Source: Blasia pusilla
Lineage: Eukaryota > Marchantiophyta > Marchantiopsida > Blasiales
Reading direction: 5' to 3'
Assembly (NCBI GenBank): GCA_050084515.1
Contig: CM114275.1
Coordinates: forward strand, 25,048,001-25,112,000
Length of the DNA: 64,000 bases
Of the stretch, positions 1-9,752 are shown piece after piece. The translations under genes and the position numbers were made by a program. The notes beneath the pieces are model-generated. The model was not told where the DNA came from, made no database searches, and saw only the letters and a program-made list of their open reading frames with translations. Numbering within the stretch: the first letter of the stretch is position 1; the number at the start of each line of letters is the position of its first letter.

Positions 1-149
1 TGCCTTGTGATTTAATCCTATTTTTTTTGTACCTTGTCCTCAGGGTTTCCGTGAGGAAAAAATAGGTCCAATTCCTCAATTATCTTCCCGCACTGCCGTG
101 CAATTGTTGGAACTCTATCTTTTTACTAGCAACACTAGTAATTTCATGA

Positions 150-690
150 GGTTAAAAAATACCATACCCACGATCATTTGGCAATCACTCTTTATTAGAA
201 TCATACATCTTGTAATGCATGACGGGCATACCATTTGGAGATCTAGTAAATGAGAATCGACCTAGCTTCCTTAGTCCATATCATTTATTAGGTCCCATGA
301 AACCTTTCAAGTACTCCTTATATTAGGGAATAGCTTGAACCACTTGTGGTGATGGATTTGGTGAAGTGAAGTTATAAAATTTCGTGGCAAAATATTTCAA
401 GGTGTATGCATTGTGTTGCCGCAAGGTTCTTGAAAACTTGCTAAACATAGCATCAACATCTTTGTGAGTGTGCTTGGGAATGAGAAAAGCCAATTGAATC
501 TCTTAGAATAACTCCCTATGAACGAGAAGGGAAAAATATGCCATGACATAAATATTTATGTCATATTTTCTAGAGTTATGCATTTGTAGATTCAGAACCT
601 TAGGCAACTTCCTCAGTCCCTCTTTGGCAGACTTTGTGAGCCTATAAGATGCACAAGGTAATCCATCAAGCTTTTCCCTCCCTTTCAAGA
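150..690 (-). pseudogene. Decayed DUF7869-like coding fragment
   Basis: Read on the minus strand, this stretch keeps one frame interrupted by stop codons at about 650-690, 500, 330 and 270. It contains FLIPKHTHKDVDAMFSKF (about 443-487), which matches the HTHxDxD...FS signature of the DUF7869 family, a nuclease-like domain common in multicopy, probably transposon-borne plant and animal genes. Further matches to the family pattern are a preceding NxxNIYVMAYFSLLV segment and a following GRFSFTRSPNGMPVMHYK segment. No start, no N-terminal half and no intact frame remain, so I call it a relic. The family assignment is from memory of the motif; the stops are seen directly. Alternative: a fragment of another transposon protein with a convergent HTH-D motif. 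Confidence 0.6.
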
Positions 691-699
691 ATCAACTGT

Positions 700-1640
700 G
701 AAGTGGAGTTAAGTCGCAATCGGCTAAGAACTACTTAGTTCACTGTGAGGGTTTTCCAAGCTCTGAAAGAACTTTGCCAACGATCGAATAGTCTAATTAG
801 ATCCCTACTTGTACACCCTTATGTCAAATTGATAAATTGCACACGGTCCATGCCAATGAGTCATGATACTTGCAATAAGAAGAAAAGAGACTTATAATTA
901 ATTTAACTTAATATTCGAGTATTGAAAGAGGTACTTGTTTCTTCAAACGGGGTATCTTAAGCATGTAACACTTGTATCCGTAAGTTGTTGTAGGCAAGAA
1001 ATGACCAGCCCTATGAGAGCTTGAGTTACAATTAATCGAAGGAGTACATACTAATCCCTTTATCCTTAGAGAATTATTCCTTGGAACTTAAGTCCTATTA
1101 AGTGAGCGAGGTCAAGACAACCCTACGTAGACACTAATCATCATCTGCTTGTTACACTATTCTCTTGGTTAATATAGTTTTTTTTTGGCAACATTTACCT
1201 CTATAAGTAACAAGAAATGGTTGAGCCAAAGCCAAATCTTTTTGTTTGTTGCCATGCTCTTGGAAAACTTGTTTTGAAACTATCCATTTTGACGTGGAGT
1301 AGGCAAAGATAAGACTTGGGATAACATATGGATTATGCTCGCCAAGTGTAATACAAACTCCTTTGAGACCTTTGCAGGTCATCATGTTCTACTATTTGTT
1401 CTTTAACAACCGCCTTATCCTCATTTGTTGATGTAGTATTTTCGAGAGGCTTCAACATTGCACAAGTTGCATAGGCAAAAAAGTTATTATGTGATTTATG
1501 AATAGCAACATTAGAGATTTTTTTATTTATTTGAGTGATAGTTGATTGTGAGCCTGCGGCTAATCCCATTTCCCCCCCTTCCTTATTGACAACTTCTCGT
1601 AAGGACTAGCACGAGAAAAATTAAGGCCGCCGGATGAATT
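700..1640. other. AT-rich stretch without a recognised gene
   Basis: Two short minus-strand open frames (1152-1385 and 1333-1569) overlap here, but neither shows a family motif I recognise. They could be the upstream part of the DUF7869 relic, whose N-terminal half should lie in this direction. I see no RNA gene or convincing promoter. Confidence 0.4.
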
Positions 1641-2068
1641 CCTCTCTTCTCATATTTGACATAGTTCTTTCCTTGTGGGTGTAGAAAACTGCTAAAGAAG
1701 CACTACTGGTGGAAAACGGCTCTCACACTCACACACCACTATGGAAAACGAAATTTTGCGATGAGAGAATGAGTGGAGGCTGGTCCCCTTCTCAACTATT
1801 ATCGCGACCCTCATGACCAAACGAGTGCCAAAGCAAAACATCGGAACACTAGCGGGCTCACGCTAAGATGGTTTGTGCGTTGGAGTGGTCTCGGAGAAAA
1901 TACAAGAGACGAGACGCAAGCGAGGCTTCGCGTTTCATATGTTGTGGTCGCGATTGAGAAACTTGGACGAAACGCGGATCAAGACTTGAGAGGAGTTAAG
2001 TCTAGGAAGTGGGTTGCCAAAGGAAAGAATCCGGATTTGGGACGCCACCTACGTTTGATAATTTCCGA

Positions 2069-2081
2069 CTATATTTATAGG
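2069..2081 (+). promoter_or_regulatory. TATA-like box upstream of the element 1 gag
   Basis: CTATATTTATAGG lies about 260 bases before the first gag codon. It is a good plant TATA box, and its position suits an LTR U3/R promoter of the retrotransposon. However, no LTR matching the 3' LTR-like unit at 7962-8435 was found around it, so its link with element 1 is an inference. Confidence 0.35.
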
Positions 2082-2331
2082 ATCCCCTCCATCGTTGCTT
2101 TTTGCTTGCGCGCCCATTGTTAGTGTTGACATTGATTTCCAGAGTAGTTTTACTCCTGTGTGCTACCGGTAGTGAGGTTGGAGTGATGACTAGTAGACTG
2201 TGGGAGGCTTCTTGTGGTGATGACAGGTTAGGTTGCCTACACCCATAGCTAGTAGAGCTAGAATAGTACAACGACATCGACGTCACTTGGTTACTTAGTG
2301 GTGGTGCTTTGGTGGTGGTGCGGCATCAGCG

Positions 2332-4206
2332 TTGGTCATCACGGAGCTGTCTGGTGGTCTGGTTGGGGACCGTAGTGCGGACAGTGGTGGTTTTACACGG
2401 AGTGGATTGAGGTATCGGCTACCTTTTCCACTTTCGAAGGTTGATGAAGAGGAGGACGAGGGTGTTCCAAACACCGAGTCTTCTACGTTGTTATCGAGTG
2501 TTGCAGCTCCATTGATTTGGGACATGGACGGGATATATGGGGCCATGAAGGGCCCACGAAGATACTCGAGTGCAGTGGGCACCATTAAGTTGGAAGACTT
2601 CATTCAGGAGTTTGATACGTGGTGTGATATGCAGATGTTGCGGAACGCCACCTTGTTTACACCCTTCTTGGCTTGGAAGGGGTTGTTTCAGCACTTGGAG
2701 GGACCACCCATGGATGATTACCATGAGTTTAGGAAGGACCATGTTGCTGAGATTGAGGCGTGGAGACAATATTGGTCTCCAGGCTATGTGTCTATCACCC
2801 ATGGTGGTATTGGTAACAGTGCTCCTACTATGCCAGCCAGCCCGACGTTGAGTAGTATGAGTATGAGCCGGAGTGGGGGTCCCAGTGGAGGTACCCATGG
2901 AGGTACGAGTGGTGGTACTAGTGGAGGTACTAGTGCCCCACCATCGTTCAGCCCGATTGCAGAGTTCTTCAAGAGGTTGAAGAAGAACTATCAAGGAGTG
3001 AAGACATAGAAGTTGAGGAGTCTTCAGGAATTTGAGCGAAAGACTGGTGAGAGTCTTCGTGAGGCATACACTCGTATGCGACGCTTGATTACAATTACCC
3101 AGGATGTGACTGAGGCTCAGGCACTCGAGTTTTGGTATGGGATCTTGGATAGAGAGTTGCGCCGCAGGGTACGTGATGCTACTCTTATGAGTGATGATTC
3201 ATCCACATTGACCCATGTGTTTGCTCTATCTGAGAAGATTGAGCTTAACATGGTGGAGGAGAGAGTGATGACATCCGCATTCAGTGGGGATACAACTACT
3301 ACTTCTCGTGTTCAACAATCCACCTCACAGTCTCGTAGTAGTGGTGATGGTAGTAGTATTGGGAGTCGTGGGGGGTACTCACGACCTCAGTCGGGTCCTA
3401 GAGGGACACTTGCGCAGAGACCATTGCCTTCATTTGCTGCCCCGCAGCAAGGACAGTCATGTTGGACATGTGGAGGTGATCATGTCAGGAGGTTTTATCC
3501 CCAAGAGGATGGGAGACGGACTTTGGAGGATGGGCCTCAGTCGGCCCCAACTCAGTGTGATCATTGCGGGAGACCAAGTCATCCTCGAGAGCGTTGCTTT
3601 GATCTTGATCAAGAGTTGAGATCAAGCCACGGCCGTGGTGGAGTAGCTCCGAGAGGCCGAGGTAGTAGGGATGGTAAAGGTGGACGAGTGGTTGGAGAGC
3701 CTACGGTGGCTACCCCTACCATTACGACAGAGTCAGCTATGGCTGCCAGGATTGAGCAGTTGGAGCAGAAGTTGGTTACTATGGTTGGTATCTAGCATAG
3801 AGCAGGTTCGGGAGCAAGGGCTTCCACCTTTTATGGAGGGGATGATCTCTCTTATATGGAGAGTGCAACACGGGTTGAGGCATCAATTGCAGTTACGAGA
3901 GGAGCCACTCGAGCGTCAGAGCCACGTGGTGCTATTTTGGAGTTGGACCCACAGAGGGGTGAGGCTGGGAGGCAGGCTAGGCTTCCCCAGTCATTCTTGT
4001 TGTCTGAGGTGCTTAGGACTCCATCCATGGTTCCTACGCAGTCTATTGAGCCTACAGTGGGGACTGAGGCATCTACATTGCGTGTAGTAGACACGGATGC
4101 AGCATCTAGTGCAGTATTGCGGATGGCAACTTCAGTGTTGGGATCCCCATTGTTTTCGGCCACGGAGCTGATGGCTTTAGGAGTTGACTTAGCTCATGTA
4201 TTTTAG
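2332..4206 (+). pseudogene. gag: gag of element 1
   Basis: This is the nucleocapsid/capsid part of the polyprotein. The N-terminal ~230 codons contain the retrotransposon-gag core (FLAWKGLFQHLEGPPMDDYH near 2670-2730), then a Gly/Ser/Thr-rich linker (2865-2940). A second helical part follows (SLREAYTRMRRLITITQD, about 3052-3105). Two CCHC zinc knuckles follow: the first has its last Cys changed to Tyr (CWTCGGDHVRRFYP, about 3463-3504), the second is intact (CDHCGRPSHPRERC, about 3556-3597). In-frame TAG codons at 3007-3009, 3793-3795 and 4204-4206 interrupt it. The reading frame is otherwise continuous into the protease. The relative on the minus strand (13285-11723) has the same layout, which supports the assignment. 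Confidence 0.8.
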
Positions 4207-4218
4207 CTAGCAACCACG

Positions 4219-4908
4219 TTGTGTGAACGTGGGGATGTTACTACTACACGTGCTGAGGTGGATGAGGGTATTGCGGTGGAGCAACCCTCTATGCCAAGTG
4301 TAGCATTGAGTACCAGTGCTACTTGGCAGGCACCAACGGTGAAGATGGATGCATTACCAGCCCGGCCAGCCATTGATCGTGAGAGGCTTACACCTGGTGT
4401 ATGTATGTTGGGCAACCGGAGTGGGATATTCTGATTGGTGAGTCCTAAAGGATAGGTGTATAGACCAGATAGAGTCTTGTTAGACTCTGGTGCCCAACCT
4501 TTGATGTTGGGAAAGGCGGCATGTATTGGTTTGGGTATTTGAAGGTCAGAGCTTGAGCCTTGCCCATTCCACATTCAAACATCACTTGGAGGAGCCAATG
4601 ATAGTTCTCAATTCATGACACGGGAGAAGTTGTCTGTACAGTTGAGACTTGATCATGCAAATGATAGCTCACGGTTGGGAGTGCCTGCACTGGTCACATC
4701 AGCCGAGTCGTATGATGTACTAGTTGGGGGAGCAGTATTGTACCCGATGAGTTTTCAGATGGACTACTGGACTGAGACATTGTCTTATAGACCTGATTGG
4801 CAGTCCGGGGATGGACGTATGAGCCAGGTTCCTGTGAGATTTATTTATGGGGCTCGACTAAGAGGGTCTTCCCCAACGGTGTTAGCATCTGTGGCTGGTT
4901 TTAGGTGA
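4219..4908 (+). pseudogene. Aspartic protease region of element 1
   Basis: The retropepsin active-site motif is intact as RVLLDSGAQPLMLG (about 4468-4509), with hydrophobic residues before DSG as in Ty3/gypsy proteases. A downstream block (LGVPALVTSAESYDVLVGGA, about 4675-4734) carries the expected flap and second-half pattern ending in a hydrophobic-DVLVG segment. The frame is the same as gag. Stops at 4432-4434, about 4453, about 4540 and 4906-4908 break it. In the intact ancestor this enzyme would cut the polyprotein. The family call is from motif and position. Confidence 0.7.
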
Positions 4909-5169
4909 GTAGTCACTTGGCCAGGAGACTTTTTGGAGGATAATCTTTCTGCTATGGATTCTCTTGTGCATGAGGAGGTAGAGCAAGTCCCTAGTTTTAC
5001 AGCAGTGGCATCCTCATCGTTGGATGTACCACTTTGGAGTTCAAGCGGTGCACTACGGCAAGAGGCTGATCACCTAGTGTAGGAGGCTTGGTGTGAGGCT
5101 GTTATACCTCACGAGGAAGAGGAGGCCCCACGGCGGACTCCTACTTCTGGTCCAGTTGGGTTATCCCCT

Positions 5170-6405
5170 TTGGATACTACACCCATTGTATGGCAATATC
5201 CGCCGGAGGGCATTTGTATGTTAGATCTCTTTGGTGGGATTAGCACTGGTTTGGCTGCAATGTTGCATGCCGGTATTCCTATGCGGAGATACGTATATGT
5301 GGAGCGAGATGAGACGGCCCAGAGAGTCTCATCCCCACATATCGGTCAGTTGATGCGGAGATATCTTGAGTTGTTGTTGTCATCAACTATTTGCGAGTAC
5401 CAACGTGCTTTGCTGTCACACATTGCATTGTTTGGGGTGCAGGACCTTGAGAGGGTTGGTCTTGTGGATTTGATGATTTCTGGATGGCCATGTCAGGGTC
5501 ATACACGTGCTGGTCGTGGTGAGGGATTATGCGACCCTAGGTCTCCATTATTTTGGGAGATGTTACGGGTGTTACGACATCTTCAGGTTCATCAGGCACG
5601 TGCTCCAGCTTACATTCTGGAGAATGTTCCATTGTTGGGTGACACTCGGACCCGGATGATGGCGAGTGTTCATGAGGTGCGGTCTTGGATTGGATCAGCG
5701 GTGTTGTTGGTTGCAGCGCGAGTTGGCTCGCGTGCACATCGTCCACGCTTGTGATGGACAAACTTGTTGCCTAGGGAGGTTCTATGTCGCGCATATGATG
5801 CATTGCAGTGGGATCCTTGCCTTACAGTGTATAGTATCTTGGATACTGGGAGACTTTCTCAGGTGGTGAGGGTTATTGATCGATCACCCATGGAAGTGGT
5901 GAACCGTGTGGGCCTGCCTAGGATGGCACTACCCACATTGGTGAATTTTCCCTCGTCACATGCCTACAGGGAAGGTGGTCCTAGGCTTGTATGGGATTCT
6001 CATGTGCGACAGTTGGTGGAGCCTAACGCTGATGAGAGAGAGCATGCGATGGGATTTGCTACTAGTGTGACAGCGGTTGCTTCCATTTCTGAGGCTTCAC
6101 GACGTCATGTGTTGGGTGAGGCCATGGACCTGAATTGTTTGACCTGGATTTTGAGTCTTGGTATGGCCGAGCAGCGTCGACTTCAGACTATGTTTGTGGA
6201 TCTTCCACCCCTTGTGATGAGCTCGATGGTTATCGGGATGGTAGAGGCATCGGCTGGGGGCGAGGAGAGTAGTATTTTGCATCCTTGGAGTAAATGCGAT
6301 GTAATGGCTAGGCATGTGGAGTTGGTTGCTCATGTTGGTGGAGGAGTTATTTGCTCAGATGATGGTGTAGCTAAGGGTGTACCATCTTATAAGGGGGTTG
6401 CGTAG
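5170..6405 (+). pseudogene. Cytosine-5 DNA methyltransferase domain of element 1
   Basis: The domain sits between protease and RT in the polyprotein frame. It shows C5-methyltransferase motifs in the ordinary, non-permuted order: motif I LDLFGGISTGL (about 5221-5253, AdoMet binding); an acidic YVYVERDE segment (motif II); motif IV GWPCQGHTRAGRGEGL (about 5482-5529) with the catalytic Cys of PCQ; DPRSPLFWEMLRVL; motif VI YILENVP (about 5611-5631); motif VIII-like RAHRPRL near 5730-5751; and motif IX/X EREHAMGF...SRRHVLGEAMDLN near 6037-6135. One in-frame TGA at 5752-5754 falls where a Trp would fit. The non-permuted order excludes the plant DRM arrangement and suggests a DNMT3-like or bacterial-like origin, which only a tree could settle. 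Catalytic Cys, ENV and the AdoMet loop are all kept. It would methylate DNA, perhaps the element's own cDNA (inference). Confidence 0.85.
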
Positions 6406-6411
6406 CAGCTC

Positions 6412-7005
6412 ATGGCGTTGTCCTCTCCCTCTAGTGAGCCAGTGGAGGAGACTTGGGAGCCATTACTTGGGCCCAAGCTTACGGGAGGTGAGAAACAACG
6501 CTTGACACAGCTCCTACGTGCTTATAGGAGTTGTTTTGCCTTTAGCATGAAGGAGTTGGGTGCTTTGGTTGGACCCGGTATACGGATTGATTTGGCTAGT
6601 GATTCGCCAATCTTCCGTCGTCCCTACCAATATAGTGATATGGAGAGGGACATGATTCAGAGTAGGACGTTGGACCTTTTGGAGGCTGGAGTAGTGGAGC
6701 TGTTGCATGGAGAGTATGCATTAGCCACTGTCATGCCTGCTAAAAAGGATGTGCATGGAAACTACACGGATAGGCGGATGTGTGGGGATTACCGTCCTAT
6801 CAATCGGCAGACCAAGGCCGATAGGTATGCCATGCCTACACTTGAGGAGATCTTTGATATGGTGGGACTGACGAAGATTTTCATTACTTTGGATCTTTGG
6901 GTAGGATACCATCAGTTGCCAATTCGAGAGAGTGACAAGGCCAAGACAGCGTTTTGGGGTGTCAACTCTCATGGCAAGGATTGTTTGTAATAGTGGAAAT
7001 TCTGA
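6412..7005 (+). pseudogene. Reverse transcriptase, N-terminal part, of element 1
   Basis: This stretch continues the same frame after a TAG at about 6403. Fingers-region motifs are clear: GPGIRIDLASDSPIFRRPYQ, MPAKKDVHGNYTDRRMCGDY (about 6733-6792, with the RxCxDYRxxN pattern), then the first palm Asp block ITLDLWVGYHQLPI (about 6883-6924). After FWGVNSHGKDCL there are two stops, and the sequence jumps to integrase near 7003-7020. The YxDD box and RNase H are therefore missing and the enzyme cannot be active. Confidence 0.85.
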
Positions 7006-7020
7006 CCGAAGTGACCAGCT

Positions 7021-7548
7021 GAAGTGCTGACCAACCAGGGTACAAAGTTTCAGGGTGAGTTTAAGGTCTTGTGTGACAAGGCGTTGATTGATCATCGGAC
7101 CACGTCTCGAGGTCATCCAGAGGCGGATGGTTTGGTTGAGCGTGTGGTTCAGACAGTGAAGAGGGCATTGTGTAAGTATGGTCTATAGAAGGGGCATCTT
7201 GGAGACTGGGATATTCAGTTGTCATGGTTAGCCATGGGGTATAGGTTCAGTCGCCAAGCATCCTTGGCTTCCTTCTCACCTTATTTTCTGTTATACGGCC
7301 GAGATCCAGACTTGCCAGCAGCAATTCGTCGGGAGTCTAGTGAGGTGGTGAACCTTGATGACGCAGAGATGTGGATGAAAGTGTGTTCTCAGCGGGCAGA
7401 GCTCTTTCGGAGAGTTATGCCAACAGCCTTTGAGAATCTTGCCATTGCTCAACACACGGATACGTTGCGGTATGCAACCATTCGGGATGGAGGTTATCGA
7501 CCATTGATTCGTAGGTTCCATGTGGGGGACTATGTCTATTTGCAGTAG
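7021..7548 (+). pseudogene. Integrase, C-terminal two thirds, of element 1
   Basis: The DDE core enters at LTNQGTKFQGEF (about 7030-7065), where the catalytic Asp of the usual LTDxGxEF motif has become Asn. It continues through HRTTSRGHPEADGLVERVVQ (about 7093-7152) with the catalytic Glu kept, then SPYFLLYGRDPDLP and HVGDYVYLQ, typical of Ty3/gypsy integrase C-termini. The zinc-binding N-terminus and first Asp are deleted. An in-frame TAG lies near 7186 and another ends the frame at 7546. After it, readable sequence ILRVREVLASGVLMLEGRDG (about 7591-7650) is the usual linker to the tail domain. Confidence 0.85.
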
Positions 7549-7705
7549 ATTGCACCGACAACGTTGGATGTGATGGCATGCCGCACTATTTTACGAGTGC
7601 GCGAGGTGTTAGCTTCTGGAGTTCTCATGTTGGAGGGTCGTGATGGAGTTTTTTGGAAGGACCATATGCGTAATTGTGCGCCATGTCATCTTCCAAATGT
7701 GTTCT

Positions 7706-7786
7706 AGGGGTTGGCACATGATGTGTTTGACTCCACGTATGGATGTTGTTCCTACTGGAAGGTGGGTTTGTCCTCGATGTACTTAG
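7706..7786 (+). pseudogene. C-terminal half of a PHD finger at the polyprotein tail
   Basis: In the frame starting at 7706 the sequence reads RGWHMMCLTPRMDVVPTG, then RWVCPRCT and a stop at 7784-7786. This is the second half of a PHD zinc finger (GWHxxCLxP...WxCPxC). The preceding half with its CxxC and CDxC pairs is absent and the frame is shifted relative to integrase, so a deletion joins the two near 7705. PHD fingers usually read the histone H3 tail. Here it would sit where many plant Ty3/gypsy elements carry a chromodomain, so a targeting role is plausible but inferred. Confidence 0.65.
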
Positions 7787-7948
7787 GAGAGGTAGATGAC
7801 TTGATCTTTGCATGATATGGATTACAGATGTGCGACTAACGATGGGGCAACCTAGCACCCGGCCTTCTGATTCGTGCACCGACGAAGGTGTATTGCATGT
7901 AGTAGATGTATAGGGCTACATGTGAGTTAGAGGGACCTAACCGCCAAT

Positions 7949-7960
7949 TAGGGGGGCGAG
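7949..7960 (+). promoter_or_regulatory. Candidate polypurine tract of element 1
   Basis: TAGGGGGGCGAG lies immediately before the LTR-like unit that begins TGTGGTACAC. Its position and purine richness fit the primer site for plus-strand DNA synthesis. Confidence 0.45.
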
Positions 7961-7961
7961 T

Positions 7962-8435
7962 TGTGGTACACTTGTGTTTGTGGATGCTCTCGTCTATGTT
8001 ATGTATGTATGTGAGTATGGTATGTCAACGATGTATGTTGTATGACGATGTGGATTCGCACGACAACTGTCATGACCATACGGATTATGTCGTAGAGTAT
8101 AGTGTGCTAGTAGAGGCCATACCTTATGTAGGGTCGTAGTGTCTAGGTAGAGATACGGTTTCATACATAGGGTTGGGGGTTACTCAGTTGAGGGTGACTT
8201 TTCCAATAGGGCTTGCTCTTAGGTTGGAGGATATAGTGTGGAGTGCACTCAAAGAACAGTTAGTTCTTTGAGTTGAGCCTGTTGCGTTGGAAGTTAGCCT
8301 TGGTAGTGAGTAGAGCTCTTGGCTATGGTGGTTCCCACAAGCTTCGACCTGGATTCTCCCATCGTGGAGTGGGTTTGGCTCGATTGTATATGATTCTATA
8401 CGTGTTTTATGAGAGTAGGTCTTTCACGGATTTCA
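7962..8435 (+). repeat. Candidate 3' LTR of element 1
   Basis: The 474-base unit begins TGTGGTACAC after the polypurine tract and ends ...GGATTTCA, giving TG...CA ends. Its first ~100 bases are repeated almost identically starting two bases after its end. No matching copy was found upstream of gag, so the LTR identity rests on position, end sequence and the repeat. Confidence 0.55.
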
Positions 8436-8436
8436 G

Positions 8437-8537
8437 TTGTGGTACACTTGTGTTTGTGGATGCTCTCGTCTATGTTATGTATGTATGTGAGTATGGTATG
8501 TCAGCGATGTATGTTGTATGATAATGTGGATTCGCAC
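8437..8537 (+). repeat. Truncated second copy of the LTR start
   Basis: About 101 bases repeat 7961-8061 with only a few differences (for example GTCAACG versus GTCAGCG, GACGATG versus GATAATG). The copy stops at GGATTCGCAC, where the inverted element 2 begins. Confidence 0.8.
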
Positions 8538-8539
8538 CA

Positions 8540-9746
8540 CACTAACGTAAGCCACCACGAACTCTCTACCATCATCGTTATGTTGGGTGAGCACGGCTCC
8601 AAGTCCCAACATGCTCCAATCGGTATGCAACTGGAAAGGACGCCCCCTGATTGATCTCCTCAATATGGGCGCGGACGTCAATCTATGCTTGAGCAAATGA
8701 AATGCTCTCTCCTGCTCATCCCCCGAGTGCCACTCTTGATGCACCTTGGTCAGCAAGGTTAGTGACTTCGCAATCAAAATAAAATCCTTGACGTACAGTC
8801 GATAGAAGTTTGGCAATCCCATGAATGCACGAAATCTACTCACATCTATAAGGCGTGGAACTCGTAGAATAGCCTCTACCTTCGTTTGTTGCACACCAAG
8901 GCGCCCTCGTTATATTGTATGACCTAGGTACTCAATCTAGTTGTAGAAGAACTTGCACTTTCCTGGATGTAGCTTCAGCCCATGTAACCTCAATCGACAA
9001 AATACCTCCTCTAGATTTCGCTCATGCTCCTCAACCGTGGCGCTAAATACTATGATGTCATTAATATAACACCTAGCAAAATCTAGACCTGCCAAGATCC
9101 TATCCATGATCCTATGAAACTCAGCCGGGGCGTTCTTTAATCCAAATGGTAAGAACCGCCATTGGTACTAACAATCCTCCCCGCGAGGGTCGATGCCCCA
9201 AAATTCCGTCTTCTGCCTATCCTCTAATCTGATAGGCAGCTGATGGTATCTGGCTCGCAAATCCAATGAACTGAAGACCTTTGCATTCCCAATCATATTC
9301 AAGATCTTCTTAAGGGTGGGGATGGCATACCTATCGCACTTTATCTGCCGATTGATAAGCCGGTAATCTCCACACATCCGCCTATCTGTCCACTTGCCAT
9401 GCACATCCTTCTTGGTGGGCATGATACTGGCAGATGCATACTCTCTATGCGAAATGTCTACTGGTCCTGCTCCAACCAAGTCCTGGCTCCTACTCTGAAT
9501 CAGAGCCCTCTCCATGTCAGTGCATCTGTAGGGTTGTCGAATGATCGGCATGTCTCTCGACAACTCAATGCGGATCCCTGGACCCTTTAGCATACCCAAA
9601 TCGTGCGTGCTAAATGCAAAACAACTCCTATAACTCCTCAGGAACTGATGTATCTGACATCGCTCTCCTCCTGTCAACTTAGGGCCCATGTCTGGCTCCC
9701 AAGTCTCCATCATGACTACGGTAGGACTCTCCGGCGCGGGTGTCAA
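8540..9746 (-). pseudogene. Reverse transcriptase and start of RNase H, element 2
   Basis: One frame runs from 9746 to 8540 with stops near 9165, 8940 and 8910. It covers fingers and palm: MPTKKDVHGKWTDRRMCGDY, SLDLRARYHQLPI, QWRFLPFGLKNAPAEF. The active-site box reads YINDI (near 9063-9077) instead of YIDDI, so the first catalytic Asp is Asn. RNase H begins at FQLHTDWSMLGLGAVLTQ and stops at the junction with the partial LTR at 8538. The part after about 9165 is absent from element 1, so together the two copies show the ancestral RT layout. Confidence 0.85.
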
Positions 9747-9752
9747 TGGTTG

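Larger units (their letters stand above)
2290..8435 (+). mobile_element. Ty3/gypsy retrotransposon with DNA methyltransferase (element 1, defective)
   Basis: Order of parts: gag with zinc knuckles, aspartic protease, cytosine-5 methyltransferase, reverse transcriptase N-terminal half, integrase C-terminal half, half a PHD finger, polypurine tract, LTR-like unit. Everything from 2332 to 7548 lies in the same reading frame, which suggests a single gag-pol polyprotein in the ancestor. That frame now holds about a dozen stops. A deletion near 7003-7020 removes the RT palm, RNase H and the integrase N-terminus. The gag-PR-RT-IN order with integrase last is that of Ty3/gypsy (Metaviridae). No 5' LTR matching the 3' unit was found, so the left boundary is approximate. 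The element is non-autonomous. Confidence 0.85.

Noticed and set aside
1773-2123. 116-codon plus-strand frame before gag
   Set aside because: It overlaps a TATA-like box and has no family motif; more likely leader or LTR sequence.
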